Shown: positions 17,074 to 25,394 of the stretch, piece after piece
Layout: each line of letters begins with the position of its first letter
Numbering within the stretch: position 1 is the first letter of the stretch
DNA from: AG2 sp036493735
GTDB taxonomy: Bacteria; Gemmatimonadota; Gemmatimonadetes; Gemmatimonadales; Gemmatimonadaceae
Direction of reading: 5' to 3'
DNA length: 64,000 nt
Assembly (NCBI GenBank): GCA_036493735.1
Contig: DASXPH010000142.1
Coordinates: 1 to 64,000, forward strand
The notes under the pieces: model-generated
Database searches by the model: none
Told to the model about the DNA's origin: nothing
Seen by the model: the letters and a program-made list of their open reading frames with translations, nothing else
Translations under genes and position numbers: made by a program

Positions 17074-18903
17074 TCAAGACCGGGAATGCGGCTCCTGACT
17101 GAACAGAGACGCCATGTCATCGCGCTGGTCAGCCCGTCGCCACGCGCGAAGGCTGATCGTCTCCGCGTTGTCGATGAGACGCTGCACGACCGACAACGCC
17201 TGATCAGTGTCGGCGCTGCTCGCGAGAATGCGCGCGCGCACCGCCCGCTCGACCTCCTCGCGGAGCACCGCGAAATCACGGCGGATGCTCGTCTCGGACC
17301 ACCGCTGCCGGCGGCGGCGAAGACCATGCCGTTCGGCGATCGTGCGCTGGATCTCCGACGCATCCGCGAGCAGCACTGCGGCATCGCCCTCCGACTCCCC
17401 GACGATGATGAGCGATTGCGCAACATCGGCGAGGAAGGTGACCGCATGATCCTCGAGCTCGGGCTGGCGGAGCTCCGCCGCTTCGGACGTCTCCAGATCG
17501 GATCGGAGACGCGCCGTGTAGCTCTTCACGATCGCATGCACTTCGTCGCGCAGCGCTTCCCCGATCTCGCACAGCCCCCTCACGTGGGTCGTCGACGACG
17601 CATCCGTCGCCCGCACGCTCCTTTCCTCGACGCTCTCGCTTTCGGCAGCCGCGGGGAGCCAGAGTGTGAACGTGGATCCCTGGCCTGGCGTGCTCTCGAC
17701 CGTGATGTCGCCGCCCATGAGTCGCGCGAGGCGGCGACTGATCGAAAGTCCGAGGCCGCTTCCCCCTCTCGTCCGGGTATGACCGCTGTCCACTTGGTGA
17801 AAGGCGTCGAAGACCCGCTCCAGATTCGCGTCAGATATTCCGATCCCCGTGTCGCGGACCCGAACGCTTGCCCAGGGGCCCTTGCCATGAAGCTGCGCCC
17901 CGGGCGGCGTATCACTCCGGAGGTCGCACTCTACGGTCACGGTTCCGCTGCTCTCGGTGAACTTGACGGCGTTCGAGATCAGGTTCACGAGAATCTGGCG
18001 CACCCTCTGTTCGTCGCCGATATACGCGACGCCAGGATCGCCACGCTTGAGGTTGACGAGTCGCACATCCCGCGCGTGTGCCATCCCCTCCGACAGCTCG
18101 AGCGCGCCTTCCACGGCGGAGCCTGTACGGAGCGGCTCTCGGACGACCTGCATCTCGGTCGACTCCATCTTCGACAGGTCGAGCACGTCGTTGACGAGTT
18201 GCAGCAGATGCTGGCTGCTCCTCGTCAGCCTCGCCAGCAAGGCGCGCTGCTCGTCGGTCACGGGGCCGGCCAGGCCAAGCTCCAGCAGCGAGGTGAACCC
18301 CAGAATGGCGTTGATGGGCGTCCGGATCTCGTGACTCATGGTCGCGAGGAACCGGTCCTTTGCCGTCTGCGCCTCTGCGGACCGGGCACGCGCTTCTTCG
18401 GCCTCGCCGATTACCTGGGTGAGCCGAGTATTCGCCTCGCGGAGTCTGCCCATCAGGGCCGACTGATCGCGCAGCCGAAACAGCTCGAGGAAGACACCCA
18501 CTTTCGCGCGCAGGATGTCGGGATCGAGGGGCTTGTACAGCACGTCGACGGCACCCGCCTGGTAGCCGGCGAGCGTCGATCCGCGGTCTTGATCCCTGGC
18601 CGTCATGAAGATGATGGGCGTGGCTTGCGAGCGGTCGCGCGAGCGGATCACCCTTGCCGCCTCGAGGCCGTCCATGTCGGAAGGCATCTCCACATCCAGT
18701 AGCAGGACAGCGAAGTCTTCCGCCTGCGCTCGGCCGAGCGCGTCTTCCGCTGACGTCGTCGTGACGAGCCGAGCACCCAGCGGCTCGAGCACAGCCGCCA
18801 CGGCACGTAGGGTGGTCGGGTGATCGTCGACGAGCAGGACGCTGGGCTGGCGACCCGCGGGCAGCGGGCTCTGGTAGATGGTGTTTGCTTCGGTCGAGGT
18901 CAT
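17074..18903 (-). CDS. Response-regulator/histidine-kinase hybrid with extra C-terminal domain
   Basis: Starting at the ATG at 18903, the 609-residue product has a receiver domain (about residues 20-135: VLLVDDHPTT, phosphoacceptor in LLLDVEMPSDMDG). A coiled linker follows, then HisKA with the phosphorylated histidine in FLATMSHEIRTPINAILGF. The HATPase_c domain has N-box ILVNLISNAVKF, G1 VRDTGIGIS and G2 GGSGLGLSISRRLARLMGG. The final 140 residues are helical (IVKSYTARLRSDLETSEAAE and DFAVLREEVERAVR) and resemble an RsbRD-type N-terminal sensor domain placed at the wrong end. There is no membrane segment, so it is a cytoplasmic kinase. An in-frame upstream extension to 19023 runs into the neighbour's terminator and is unlikely. 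Confidence 0.88.
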   Translation of the reverse strand: MTSTEANTIYQSPLPAGRQPSVLLVDDHPTTLRAVAAVLEPLGARLVTTTSAEDALGRAQAEDFAVLLLDVEMPSDMDGLEAARVIRSRDRSQATPIIFMTARDQDRGSTLAGYQAGAVDVLYKPLDPDILRAKVGVFLELFRLRDQSALMGRLREANTRLTQVIGEAEEARARSAEAQTAKDRFLATMSHEIRTPINAILGFTSLLELGLAGPVTDEQRALLARLTRSSQHLLQLVNDVLDLSKMESTEMQVVREPLRTGSAVEGALELSEGMAHARDVRLVNLKRGDPGVAYIGDEQRVRQILVNLISNAVKFTESSGTVTVECDLRSDTPPGAQLHGKGPWASVRVRDTGIGISDANLERVFDAFHQVDSGHTRTRGGSGLGLSISRRLARLMGGDITVESTPGQGSTFTLWLPAAAESESVEERSVRATDASSTTHVRGLCEIGEALRDEVHAIVKSYTARLRSDLETSEAAELRQPELEDHAVTFLADVAQSLIIVGESEGDAAVLLADASEIQRTIAERHGLRRRRQRWSETSIRRDFAVLREEVERAVRARILASSADTDQALSVVQRLIDNAETISLRAWRRADQRDDMASLFSQEPHSRS

Positions 18904-18973
18904 TTTCGAATCGTCGACTGGGTGCAATCCTCGGACCAAGCGGGACCGTGCGTTTATTTTCGATCCCGCTCTG

Positions 18974-19007
18974 AAAAAGAAAATGGCCTGCCGATATCGG
19001 CAGGCCA
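18974..19007 (-). terminator. Intrinsic terminator of the LVIVD gene
   Basis: A perfect 24-base palindrome (TGGCCTGCCGAT and its mirror, 18984-19007) is followed on the minus strand by TTTTCTTTTT. This is a textbook rho-independent terminator for the transcript of the gene ending at 19112. It also insulates the kinase gene that starts at 18903. Confidence 0.85.
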
Positions 19008-19026
19008 CTCTCGTACTCTCCATAGC

Positions 19027-19104
19027 GCAACAGCAGATCCCTCGTCGCTACGCTCCTCGGGATGACAGGCTATGCGCTACGCTCCTCGGGATGACAGGCT
19101 ACGC
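19027..19104. repeat. GATCCCTCG/GGGATGAC repeat with 29-base tandem duplication
   Basis: One copy of the interspersed repeat (AGCAGATCCCTCGTCGC onward). Its distal part, GCTACGCTCCTCGGGATGAC plus AGGCTAYGC, is duplicated head to tail at 19047-19075 and 19076-19104 with one difference. It lies between the LVIVD stop codon and its terminator. Confidence 0.85.
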
Positions 19105-19111
19105 GCCACGC

Positions 19112-21064
19112 TCAACGCACGCCGCGCACCGTAGTCGCCAACGTTCTCACCTTGGCGGCATCGCTCGATCCCTTTGCATCCGAATCGAGTTGCGTCGCGA
19201 GCTTGCTCAGCGCTGAACGACGAGCCGCGCCGCTCGCCTTCTCGGCACCGTCCAGCGCCTGACGAGTCGCCGCGACACGATCGGCCGAGAGGCCATTCGA
19301 CCGCTCCAGCTGATCGACGTACGCCCGCGCGACCGCGAACGACGGCGCCCAGGTGTAGTGCGGCTGGTCCTGCACGTTCAGGTAATCCAGATGCGCCGTC
19401 TTCGCGGCGTCGATCTCGTTCTGCGTCAACAACGCGTTAGGCGTCAGCTCGAAGATGTCGAGGCCGCGGGTGATCTCGGAACTCACGATCACGCCGTTGT
19501 ACCAGTACGCCGACCAGGATCCGCCGAGAACCATCTCATCGGGCTTGAGCGGACCGCGATCGAAGAACGCGATCTCCATCGGATGCTTTGCGTCCGTCCA
19601 GTCGAACACCGACACGCCACCCTGATACCACGCCTGCGACATGATGTCGCGGCCCGGCACGGGAATGAGCGAGCCGTTATGCGCGACGCAATTCTCCTGC
19701 GGAGTCTGCGGCGCCGAGAGCTTGTAGTAGCTCTCGAAGTGCAGCTTCTTGCTCTGATCGATGCTGAAGATCGCGTCCGAGCCCCACTCGTGCGGATCCG
19801 TCGTGCGGCACTTTGGTGCGCCGCCGCCGCCCCACTCGTCGCTGAAGAGAATCTTCGTTCCGTCGTTGTTGAACGTCGCCGAGTGCCAGTACGAGAAGTT
19901 CACGTCGTCCACGGCGTCGATGCGCATCGGGCGCACGGGGTCGCGAATGTCGAGCAACAGACCATGCCCCTCGCACGCGCCGCCGGCGAGGCCGATGGAC
20001 GGGTCGAGCGTGATGTCGTGGCACTGCCGAAACATGATCGGATCGCCTTCCTGCTTCGGGCCTTGCGAGGCGATGATCTTGTCGACGATCCCTTGCAGCG
20101 AGACACGCAACGTCGTGCTGTCCTCCGCGGTCGGCGTGCCAGCGGCGTTTCGCGCCTTGACGATGCTGTCGAGCAACGACGTGACGAACCGCGGACTGGC
20201 GACCTGCTCCGAGCCAAAGGCCGTGAACACGTAGCCTCCGTTCGCCTTCGCGTCCGCGATTTCCTTCGCCTCTGCGAGGCTGTCCGTCGCCGTCTGGCCG
20301 TGGCTCTTGGGCTGCTTCAACCCCTCGAAGATCTTCGCCGAGCCCACGACCGCCGCCTTCTCGGGATGCGCGAGCGGAACCTTGATCACCTCGAGCCGCA
20401 TCAGCGCCGAGTTGGGATCCTTGTCCGGGGTCGCCTTCGTGCAGCCGGCCAGCTCCTTCGGCGAGCGAAGCGACGCTGAGCCCGAGATGTACACGTAGAC
20501 GTTGGCCTTGTCCTTGGGATCGACGAGCAGTGAATGGGTGTGCGACCCGCGACAGGTCTGGACGTTGGTGATGTACTTCGGATGATCGATATCGCTGATG
20601 TCGAAGATGCGAACGCCGCGGATGCGCTCCGCACTCACCGTGTCCTTGATACCCTCGTCACCGCAGTCCAGTCGGCCGGAGTTCGATTCCGAGGAGACGA
20701 CAAGGAGGTTCTTGTAGACGGAGACGTCGCTCTGCGACGCCGGGCAGTACTGCGAAGTCCGAAGGGTGGGATGCGACGGATCGGAGATGTCCCAGATCTG
20801 GAAGCCATCGAAGCTGCCCTGGATGACGTAGTGCCCGAAGAATGCCAGGTCGGAGTTGATGCTCTTCTGGAACTTCTCGGTGGGCTTCGTGAGCGACGCG
20901 AGTTTCATGTTCCACGAAGCCTCGCCTGCGTCATAGACACCGGGCTTGAGACCGACCCGTGGATCCGGCGACGGCGCGCCAGGCGCCGGCACCTGCTGCG
21001 CGCCGAGGGGAATGGCAATGGACGTGGCTATCGCCAGTGAGGAGATGAACAATCGATGATTCAT
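19112..21064 (-). CDS. LVIVD-repeat beta-propeller secreted protein
   Basis: A 650-residue product with signal peptide MNHRLFISSLAIATSIAIPL...GAQQ. It carries LVIVD-type propeller blades such as YVIQGSFDGFQIWDISDPSHP, IRGVRIFDISDIDHPKYI and GHGLLLDIRDPVRPMRID. A histidine-containing segment, CRGSHTHSLLVDP, is conserved in this family, as is the C-terminal WSAYWYNGVIVSSEITRGLDIFELTP. The last 90 residues (YVDQLERSNGLSADRVAATR...) are helical and may bind a partner. LVIVD proteins are found on bacterial surfaces; their biochemical role is unknown. It is followed by a repeat and a strong terminator, so it appears to be transcribed alone. Confidence 0.85.
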   Translation of the reverse strand: MNHRLFISSLAIATSIAIPLGAQQVPAPGAPSPDPRVGLKPGVYDAGEASWNMKLASLTKPTEKFQKSINSDLAFFGHYVIQGSFDGFQIWDISDPSHPTLRTSQYCPASQSDVSVYKNLLVVSSESNSGRLDCGDEGIKDTVSAERIRGVRIFDISDIDHPKYITNVQTCRGSHTHSLLVDPKDKANVYVYISGSASLRSPKELAGCTKATPDKDPNSALMRLEVIKVPLAHPEKAAVVGSAKIFEGLKQPKSHGQTATDSLAEAKEIADAKANGGYVFTAFGSEQVASPRFVTSLLDSIVKARNAAGTPTAEDSTTLRVSLQGIVDKIIASQGPKQEGDPIMFRQCHDITLDPSIGLAGGACEGHGLLLDIRDPVRPMRIDAVDDVNFSYWHSATFNNDGTKILFSDEWGGGGAPKCRTTDPHEWGSDAIFSIDQSKKLHFESYYKLSAPQTPQENCVAHNGSLIPVPGRDIMSQAWYQGGVSVFDWTDAKHPMEIAFFDRGPLKPDEMVLGGSWSAYWYNGVIVSSEITRGLDIFELTPNALLTQNEIDAAKTAHLDYLNVQDQPHYTWAPSFAVARAYVDQLERSNGLSADRVAATRQALDGAEKASGAARRSALSKLATQLDSDAKGSSDAAKVRTLATTVRGVR

Positions 21065-21127
21065 AATTGGTAGCTGGTGGTTGGTGGTTGGTGGCTGGAT
21101 GTCGCGAGAGCCTAACCGCGCCCCGCT

Positions 21128-21823
21128 TTATTGCGGTGGGGGAGTGATGCCGAGCGCCAGCGAGACGAGCATCCGATGCATGCGGGCGATCTCGGTCCGC
21201 TGATCGACATTGATGTCCGTCGCCATCTTGAAGATTGTTTCATCCTGGCCGGCGCCGTACGTGGAGAACAGCTGCTGGACCATATGCACCGCGCCCGTGT
21301 GGTGCTGGATCATGTAGGTGAGAAAGAGCCGGTCGAAATCGTCTCCCCGCGCGCGATCGAGCGTGTCGAGCTGCGCGCTCGAGAGCATGCCCGGCATCAG
21401 CGAGTCGCCCGCCATGTTCATCCCGGGCATGTCTCGCATCGACGTGTCCCGAGTGAACTGAGGCGTGACCATTGGCTGCCGCCGATCGGCCAGCCATTGC
21501 TCCATACGATGGATCTCGTCGAGCTGCGCGTTGATGACGCGGCCGCAGAGTGTCCGCAGCTGAGCGCTCGCGCCGTGGGTCGGCGCCCAATTCGCGATCA
21601 GGATCGCCTGCGCGTGGTGATGGATCATTCCCGAAACGAAGGCGATATCCGCGGCGGTATACGGCCGCTTCGCGCTGTCGGCGCGCGCGTCGGCGATTGC
21701 CGAGGAATCGGTGTGCACCGGCGGCAGCGTCTGCGCCGCGAGCGGCGACGCAAAGGCGGCGACGAGAAGGGCGCCGAGTGCGATCGCTGGAGGTGGGATG
21801 CGGCGCGCGGTAGGGTAGAACAT
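21128..21823 (-). CDS. DUF305 family secreted protein
   Basis: From the ATG at 21823 the product has 231 residues and a signal peptide (MFYPTARRIPPPAIALGALL...PLAAQ). Two ferritin-like helical pairs carry the DUF305 metal-binding signatures: DIAFVSGMIHHHAQAILIAN near residue 60, and FLTYMIQHHTGAVHMVQQLF near residue 165. Between them is a methionine-rich stretch (MRDMPGMNMAGDSLMPGM) that could bind copper. DUF305 proteins often occur with copper-resistance genes, but none is adjacent here. I chose this ATG because the longer frame (to 21901) has no signal peptide at its start. Confidence 0.85.
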   Translation of the reverse strand: MFYPTARRIPPPAIALGALLVAAFASPLAAQTLPPVHTDSSAIADARADSAKRPYTAADIAFVSGMIHHHAQAILIANWAPTHGASAQLRTLCGRVINAQLDEIHRMEQWLADRRQPMVTPQFTRDTSMRDMPGMNMAGDSLMPGMLSSAQLDTLDRARGDDFDRLFLTYMIQHHTGAVHMVQQLFSTYGAGQDETIFKMATDINVDQRTEIARMHRMLVSLALGITPPPQ

Positions 21824-22045
21824 GTCTTTACGGTAGCGGTCGGCCAGGTGTCCGGCTAGCTGGGATCCTCGGCAACGCCGGCGCGCAATCCGAGGGGCCA
21901 CAACTTTTTGACACCTCTATGTCGCGCTACGTAGTCTCGGCAGGTGCCCTTCGGTCGAACCCGACCAACGCCAGCGTGAGAATCTGCAAACTTCTCGGGC
22001 TCTGCGTCCGTCGCCTTGTCCCTGTCATCCCCGCTATCGGCCAGT

Positions 22046-24016
22046 TCACGGCAGAGTCGGCGCGCGACGGCCATCGGCGCGTGGACTCGGAATGACAGCC
22101 GCGGTTCGACGCGTCACGAACCGGGGCTGTCGCGGCGCATTGCGCGCGAGATCGACCCGCCTTCCGCCTCTGCTCGGAACCGGCAAGCGCGCCAAGGCCG
22201 CGACGCTGTCGTTGTCGTCGATCGCGATCGGTACATGTGGCGGCGGCAGCTCTCGCAGCGCGCGGGCCGGTGCCTGAACGCTTGCCCGCAGATCGACACC
22301 GAAGGTGAAGACGTCATACCCCCACGGGGTGATCGTGTATCCCAGGTCCTCCAGGGAGCCGATCGTCACGAGGCTGAGCGGCATGCGCGTGCCCGGCGGA
22401 GAGATGTAGCCGGTCATGAGCTCGGTGTTGAGCACACTCTCACGCCAGTGACTGCCGGCGGTACCGGCGCCGCCGACGTTCTCGACAGGCACCGTATTCC
22501 CAACGTACGCGCTGCCGCCGATCGCCGAGAAGCCCTGCCTTGCCGAGATACCGGTGAAGAATGGATCGCCCGTACCGGCGCCGGTCAGCAGATCGAAGCT
22601 CTGCCACAGCGATCCGATGCCGAGCACGTGGCCCATCTCGTGGCGGATGACGTCGTCGAGCTGATTGTTCGCCTCGAGCTGGGCGACGTCGGCCGTGTCG
22701 AAGTGCATGAAGCCGATGACGGGGAGGCCGTTCGAGTTGCGGGTGTAGCAAGGCGAGGCCGCACCGAGAACGTTGCCCGGGCCGTCGATGGAGTCGAGGC
22801 TCACGTAGATGAGCAGATCGTCAACAGTCTCGTTGAGCGGCGGCTCGTTCACCCCGCACGCGTTCGCCGGCAGGGACATCGACATGTCCTTGAGGTCACC
22901 GATCACGACATCTCGCCATCGCTCGGCGGCGCGCTGAAACGCGGCCTGCTGCGTCGCGGTTGCCGGCGTGAGGTAGCGAAGGGTGATGTTGAACTGGGAG
23001 GTCGGTACCACGCGCGCGTAGACCGGTAGCCAGAGGCCCGGCGCGGCGCTGACGTACACGCTGTCCACCCCTTCCGCGGCGCCCAACGTCCATGCGGCAA
23101 TGGTGGCGAGGCCCTGTGCGTTAGTAGTTGTTGAACTCTTCGACAACGAGCCGCTCGCGCCGACCGGTAAGAAGCTGACGCTGCCGCCGACCACCGCATT
23201 GGAGTACTTGTCGAGCACCCGCACCGCCGGTGAGAGCGGCAGCACGGTACCCACTCGGCCGTACTGGTTCGCGCCCGCGACGAGCAGCATCTGCGCGGGC
23301 GGTCCGGCGACGACGGTCACGTTGAAGTCGAGCGTCGCGCTGCTGCCGAGGCTCGCACGCAACGTCTGCGTGCCGGAATGAGTGCCGAGCGTCCACCCAC
23401 CGACGGACGCAATGCCATTCGCGTCCGACGTGACGCTGCCACCAACAGCGCTGCCGCCGCCGCTCTGCACGCTGAACGCGACGCTCGCTCCGGAGATGGC
23501 GTTCCCGTATGCGTCGGTGACACGCACGGACGGTTTGGGAGTCACACTCGTCGCGACGGCCAATGGTCCCGACGGCGAGGACAGCGCCACGAGCGCGCTC
23601 GCCGGCGCCGCCTTGGCTGTCGCGGTGAAGATGACTGGAGACGCGACGCCGGTGACGCTCGCCGTGAGTGTGTCGACGCCGGCGACCGAGCCGAGCGTCC
23701 ATTCAGCCGCGGTTGCGACACCATTCGCGTCCGTTGCCAGGGTGGCGTTGCGTACCGTGCCGCTCTTCGCGCCAACGGTGAAGCTGACACTCACATTCGG
23801 AACGGGCTCTCCGCTGGCGGAGAGCACTCGCACGGCCGGCGACGGGCTGACCAGACTTCCCACGGTTGCCGTGATGGTCGTCGACGTCTGGGCAGCGATG
23901 CTGGCGGGCGCTGGAGCGAGGGGACTGGACGGATGTTCCTTGTTGCTACAGGCGAAGCTGGCGACGACGGATGCGACGACAATGCTCGTGCTTGCGAGAC
24001 GCGAGATCGACGGCAT
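22046..24016 (-). CDS. Lipoprotein metallopeptidase (M8/leishmanolysin-like) with Ig-like repeats
   Basis: A 656-residue lipoprotein (lipobox SFAC, cysteine 23). Three Big/invasin-type Ig repeats follow, each ending in a W-T-L-G turn: AEWTLGSVAGVDTLTAS, GGWTLGTHSGTQTLRAS and AAWTLGAAEGVDSVYVS. The catalytic domain starts near residue 340. It holds the zinc-binding HEMGHVLGIGSLW (H459-E460-H463), then SHWRESVLNTELMTGYI, where a third histidine and the Met-turn of metzincin-like M8 peptidases are expected. The C-terminal 100 residues are basic and low in complexity. It is likely an outer-membrane or surface protease. The 222 bases upstream of the DUF305 gene and the 93 bases before this gene show nothing recognisable. 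Confidence 0.85.
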   Translation of the reverse strand: MPSISRLASTSIVVASVVASFACSNKEHPSSPLAPAPASIAAQTSTTITATVGSLVSPSPAVRVLSASGEPVPNVSVSFTVGAKSGTVRNATLATDANGVATAAEWTLGSVAGVDTLTASVTGVASPVIFTATAKAAPASALVALSSPSGPLAVATSVTPKPSVRVTDAYGNAISGASVAFSVQSGGGSAVGGSVTSDANGIASVGGWTLGTHSGTQTLRASLGSSATLDFNVTVVAGPPAQMLLVAGANQYGRVGTVLPLSPAVRVLDKYSNAVVGGSVSFLPVGASGSLSKSSTTTNAQGLATIAAWTLGAAEGVDSVYVSAAPGLWLPVYARVVPTSQFNITLRYLTPATATQQAAFQRAAERWRDVVIGDLKDMSMSLPANACGVNEPPLNETVDDLLIYVSLDSIDGPGNVLGAASPCYTRNSNGLPVIGFMHFDTADVAQLEANNQLDDVIRHEMGHVLGIGSLWQSFDLLTGAGTGDPFFTGISARQGFSAIGGSAYVGNTVPVENVGGAGTAGSHWRESVLNTELMTGYISPPGTRMPLSLVTIGSLEDLGYTITPWGYDVFTFGVDLRASVQAPARALRELPPPHVPIAIDDNDSVAALARLPVPSRGGRRVDLARNAPRQPRFVTRRTAAVIPSPRADGRRAPTLP

Positions 24017-24145
24017 GAATTGTTGCACTGGAGAGACGGCCCCGGGGACCACGGTACGAAGACGCGATCCAGGTCAAACCCTGCTGCGGGTACGACTATG
24101 AGAGGGGCGTCTGACAATCGTAGACGCGGAAGGAAGCTGTACGTT

Positions 24146-24691
24146 TCATGCGCTGGGGTCGGCGCCACTCCACGCTCGAATCATGGCCTTCTGCTCGTCG
24201 GTCTCGGGCGAGCCGTCCGGGTGATTCGTCAGCTTCTCCCTCGACATCGTGGCGAAGAGACGCGCGACTTCGGCGAGGGCTTCGTCGCCAGTCTGGCCCT
24301 GCTCGACGAGATGACAGCCGACCACGGTGCCCGTGCGCCCGACGCCGCCCCAACAATGGACGTACGCCGCCCGGTTGGCCTGCGCGTGTCGCTCGATCTG
24401 CGCGAGTATCTCCCGCATGTGCCTAACGGTCGTGACGTTCGCGTCGCGGATCGACATCCGCACGTGTTCCGCGGTGAGCCCTCGCGCGGCGGCTTCTTCC
24501 TTCAGGATCGCGTCATACGGAGGCAGCTCGAAATGCTCCGTGAGATCGATGAAAACGCTGATCCCCGCGTCGAGTAAGTGCGCGAGCTTCTCTCGGGTCG
24601 ATCGAATGTCGACCCCGGCAGGATACTCACCGGCGAGGAGGTGATCGTTGACCCAATAGCTGTTCGGGATTGGAGGCGTACGTGTGGGCAT
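24146..24691 (-). CDS. Dual-specificity/tyrosine-phosphatase-like protein
   Basis: The active-site loop VHCWGGVGRTGTV is a complete HCx5RT/S motif of cysteine-dependent phosphatases. The general-acid region may be the upstream SIRDANVTTVRHM. The domain begins with PNSYWVNDHLLAGEYPAGVD, typical of bacterial proteins of the DSP/cyclin-dependent-kinase-inhibitor-3 type. The 181-residue cytoplasmic product would remove phosphate from tyrosine or a small molecule. A GTG at 24718 adds nine residues; I prefer the ATG at 24691 but see no ribosome site for either. No kinase partner is adjacent. Confidence 0.85.
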   Translation of the reverse strand: MPTRTPPIPNSYWVNDHLLAGEYPAGVDIRSTREKLAHLLDAGISVFIDLTEHFELPPYDAILKEEAAARGLTAEHVRMSIRDANVTTVRHMREILAQIERHAQANRAAYVHCWGGVGRTGTVVGCHLVEQGQTGDEALAEVARLFATMSREKLTNHPDGSPETDEQKAMIRAWSGADPSA

Positions 24692-24761
24692 CGGTATGGT
24701 GGGCGCGAGGTTCCACACGAATCATAACGGAGCCGCGGAATGGCACGCGCGCCACCATTCA

Positions 24762-25220
24762 TCAGTCGAGCTTTGTCGCCGCGAGGGCGCAGTTGTAGCA
24801 GGAGATCGTGAAGGGCGGCGTCGCGCGCTGATCGACCGATAGGTTCGTGTCGCCCAGCCATGGCAGCACGAGCCGGTACTCGCCGAGCAACTGGTCCGAC
24901 GGCAGCGTGAAGATGAATCCCGCGCTGTCACCAGGTTGCAGCGTGTGCGCCATTGCCGCGCACGCGACACCCGGCGGCGGGGAGCCCGAGACCGAGATCC
25001 ACGAGCCGTCTTGGAAGGTCTGCAGCGTGACAGGGCAGAAGTTGTAGCTCTGCACCTTGTCAGAAATGTTCCGCACGCCGACGGCGACCCTCGTACCGTA
25101 GCTGTACGAGGGCTTGTCGGTCGTGATGCGGAAGGGACCGTGGCCTTGGTTCCCTGTCAGAATGCCGCAGGCGGCACTCGTCAGGCAGACGGCAATGGCG
25201 ACGAATGGTGTGAGACGCAT
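24762..25220 (-). CDS. Small lipoprotein with Ig-like fold
   Basis: A 152-residue lipoprotein (MRLTPFVAIAVCLTSAACG; lipobox SAAC). The mature sequence has the alternating pattern of an immunoglobulin-like beta-sandwich of the Big_14 type: FRITTDKPSYSYGTRVAVGV, NISDKVQSYNFCPVTLQ and LGEYRLVLPW. Four mature cysteines (FCPV, VACA and SCYNC) suggest one or two disulfide bonds. The role is unknown. A gap of about 170 bases separates it from the divergent lipoprotein at 25395. Confidence 0.75.
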   Translation of the reverse strand: MRLTPFVAIAVCLTSAACGILTGNQGHGPFRITTDKPSYSYGTRVAVGVRNISDKVQSYNFCPVTLQTFQDGSWISVSGSPPPGVACAAMAHTLQPGDSAGFIFTLPSDQLLGEYRLVLPWLGDTNLSVDQRATPPFTISCYNCALAATKLD

Positions 25221-25394
25221 TGGGTGACTCGGCCGTGGAGACTTCTCCGGTTAACCAGCCCATCAAGTGCGCGCGTCACCGGCCGCTCTCATTCTAGGAT
25301 AGCAAGCCCGGTTGACGTTCGGTGCGCTCCCAATAGAATGGACAGGTCGCGCGACGTCGAGCGACTCCTTCCCGATTATTAGAGCGTTCTCATA

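Noticed and set aside
17056..18702. 548-codon frame opposite the kinase gene
   Set aside because: The opposite strand carries the full set of kinase motifs; this frame is an artefact of high GC content.
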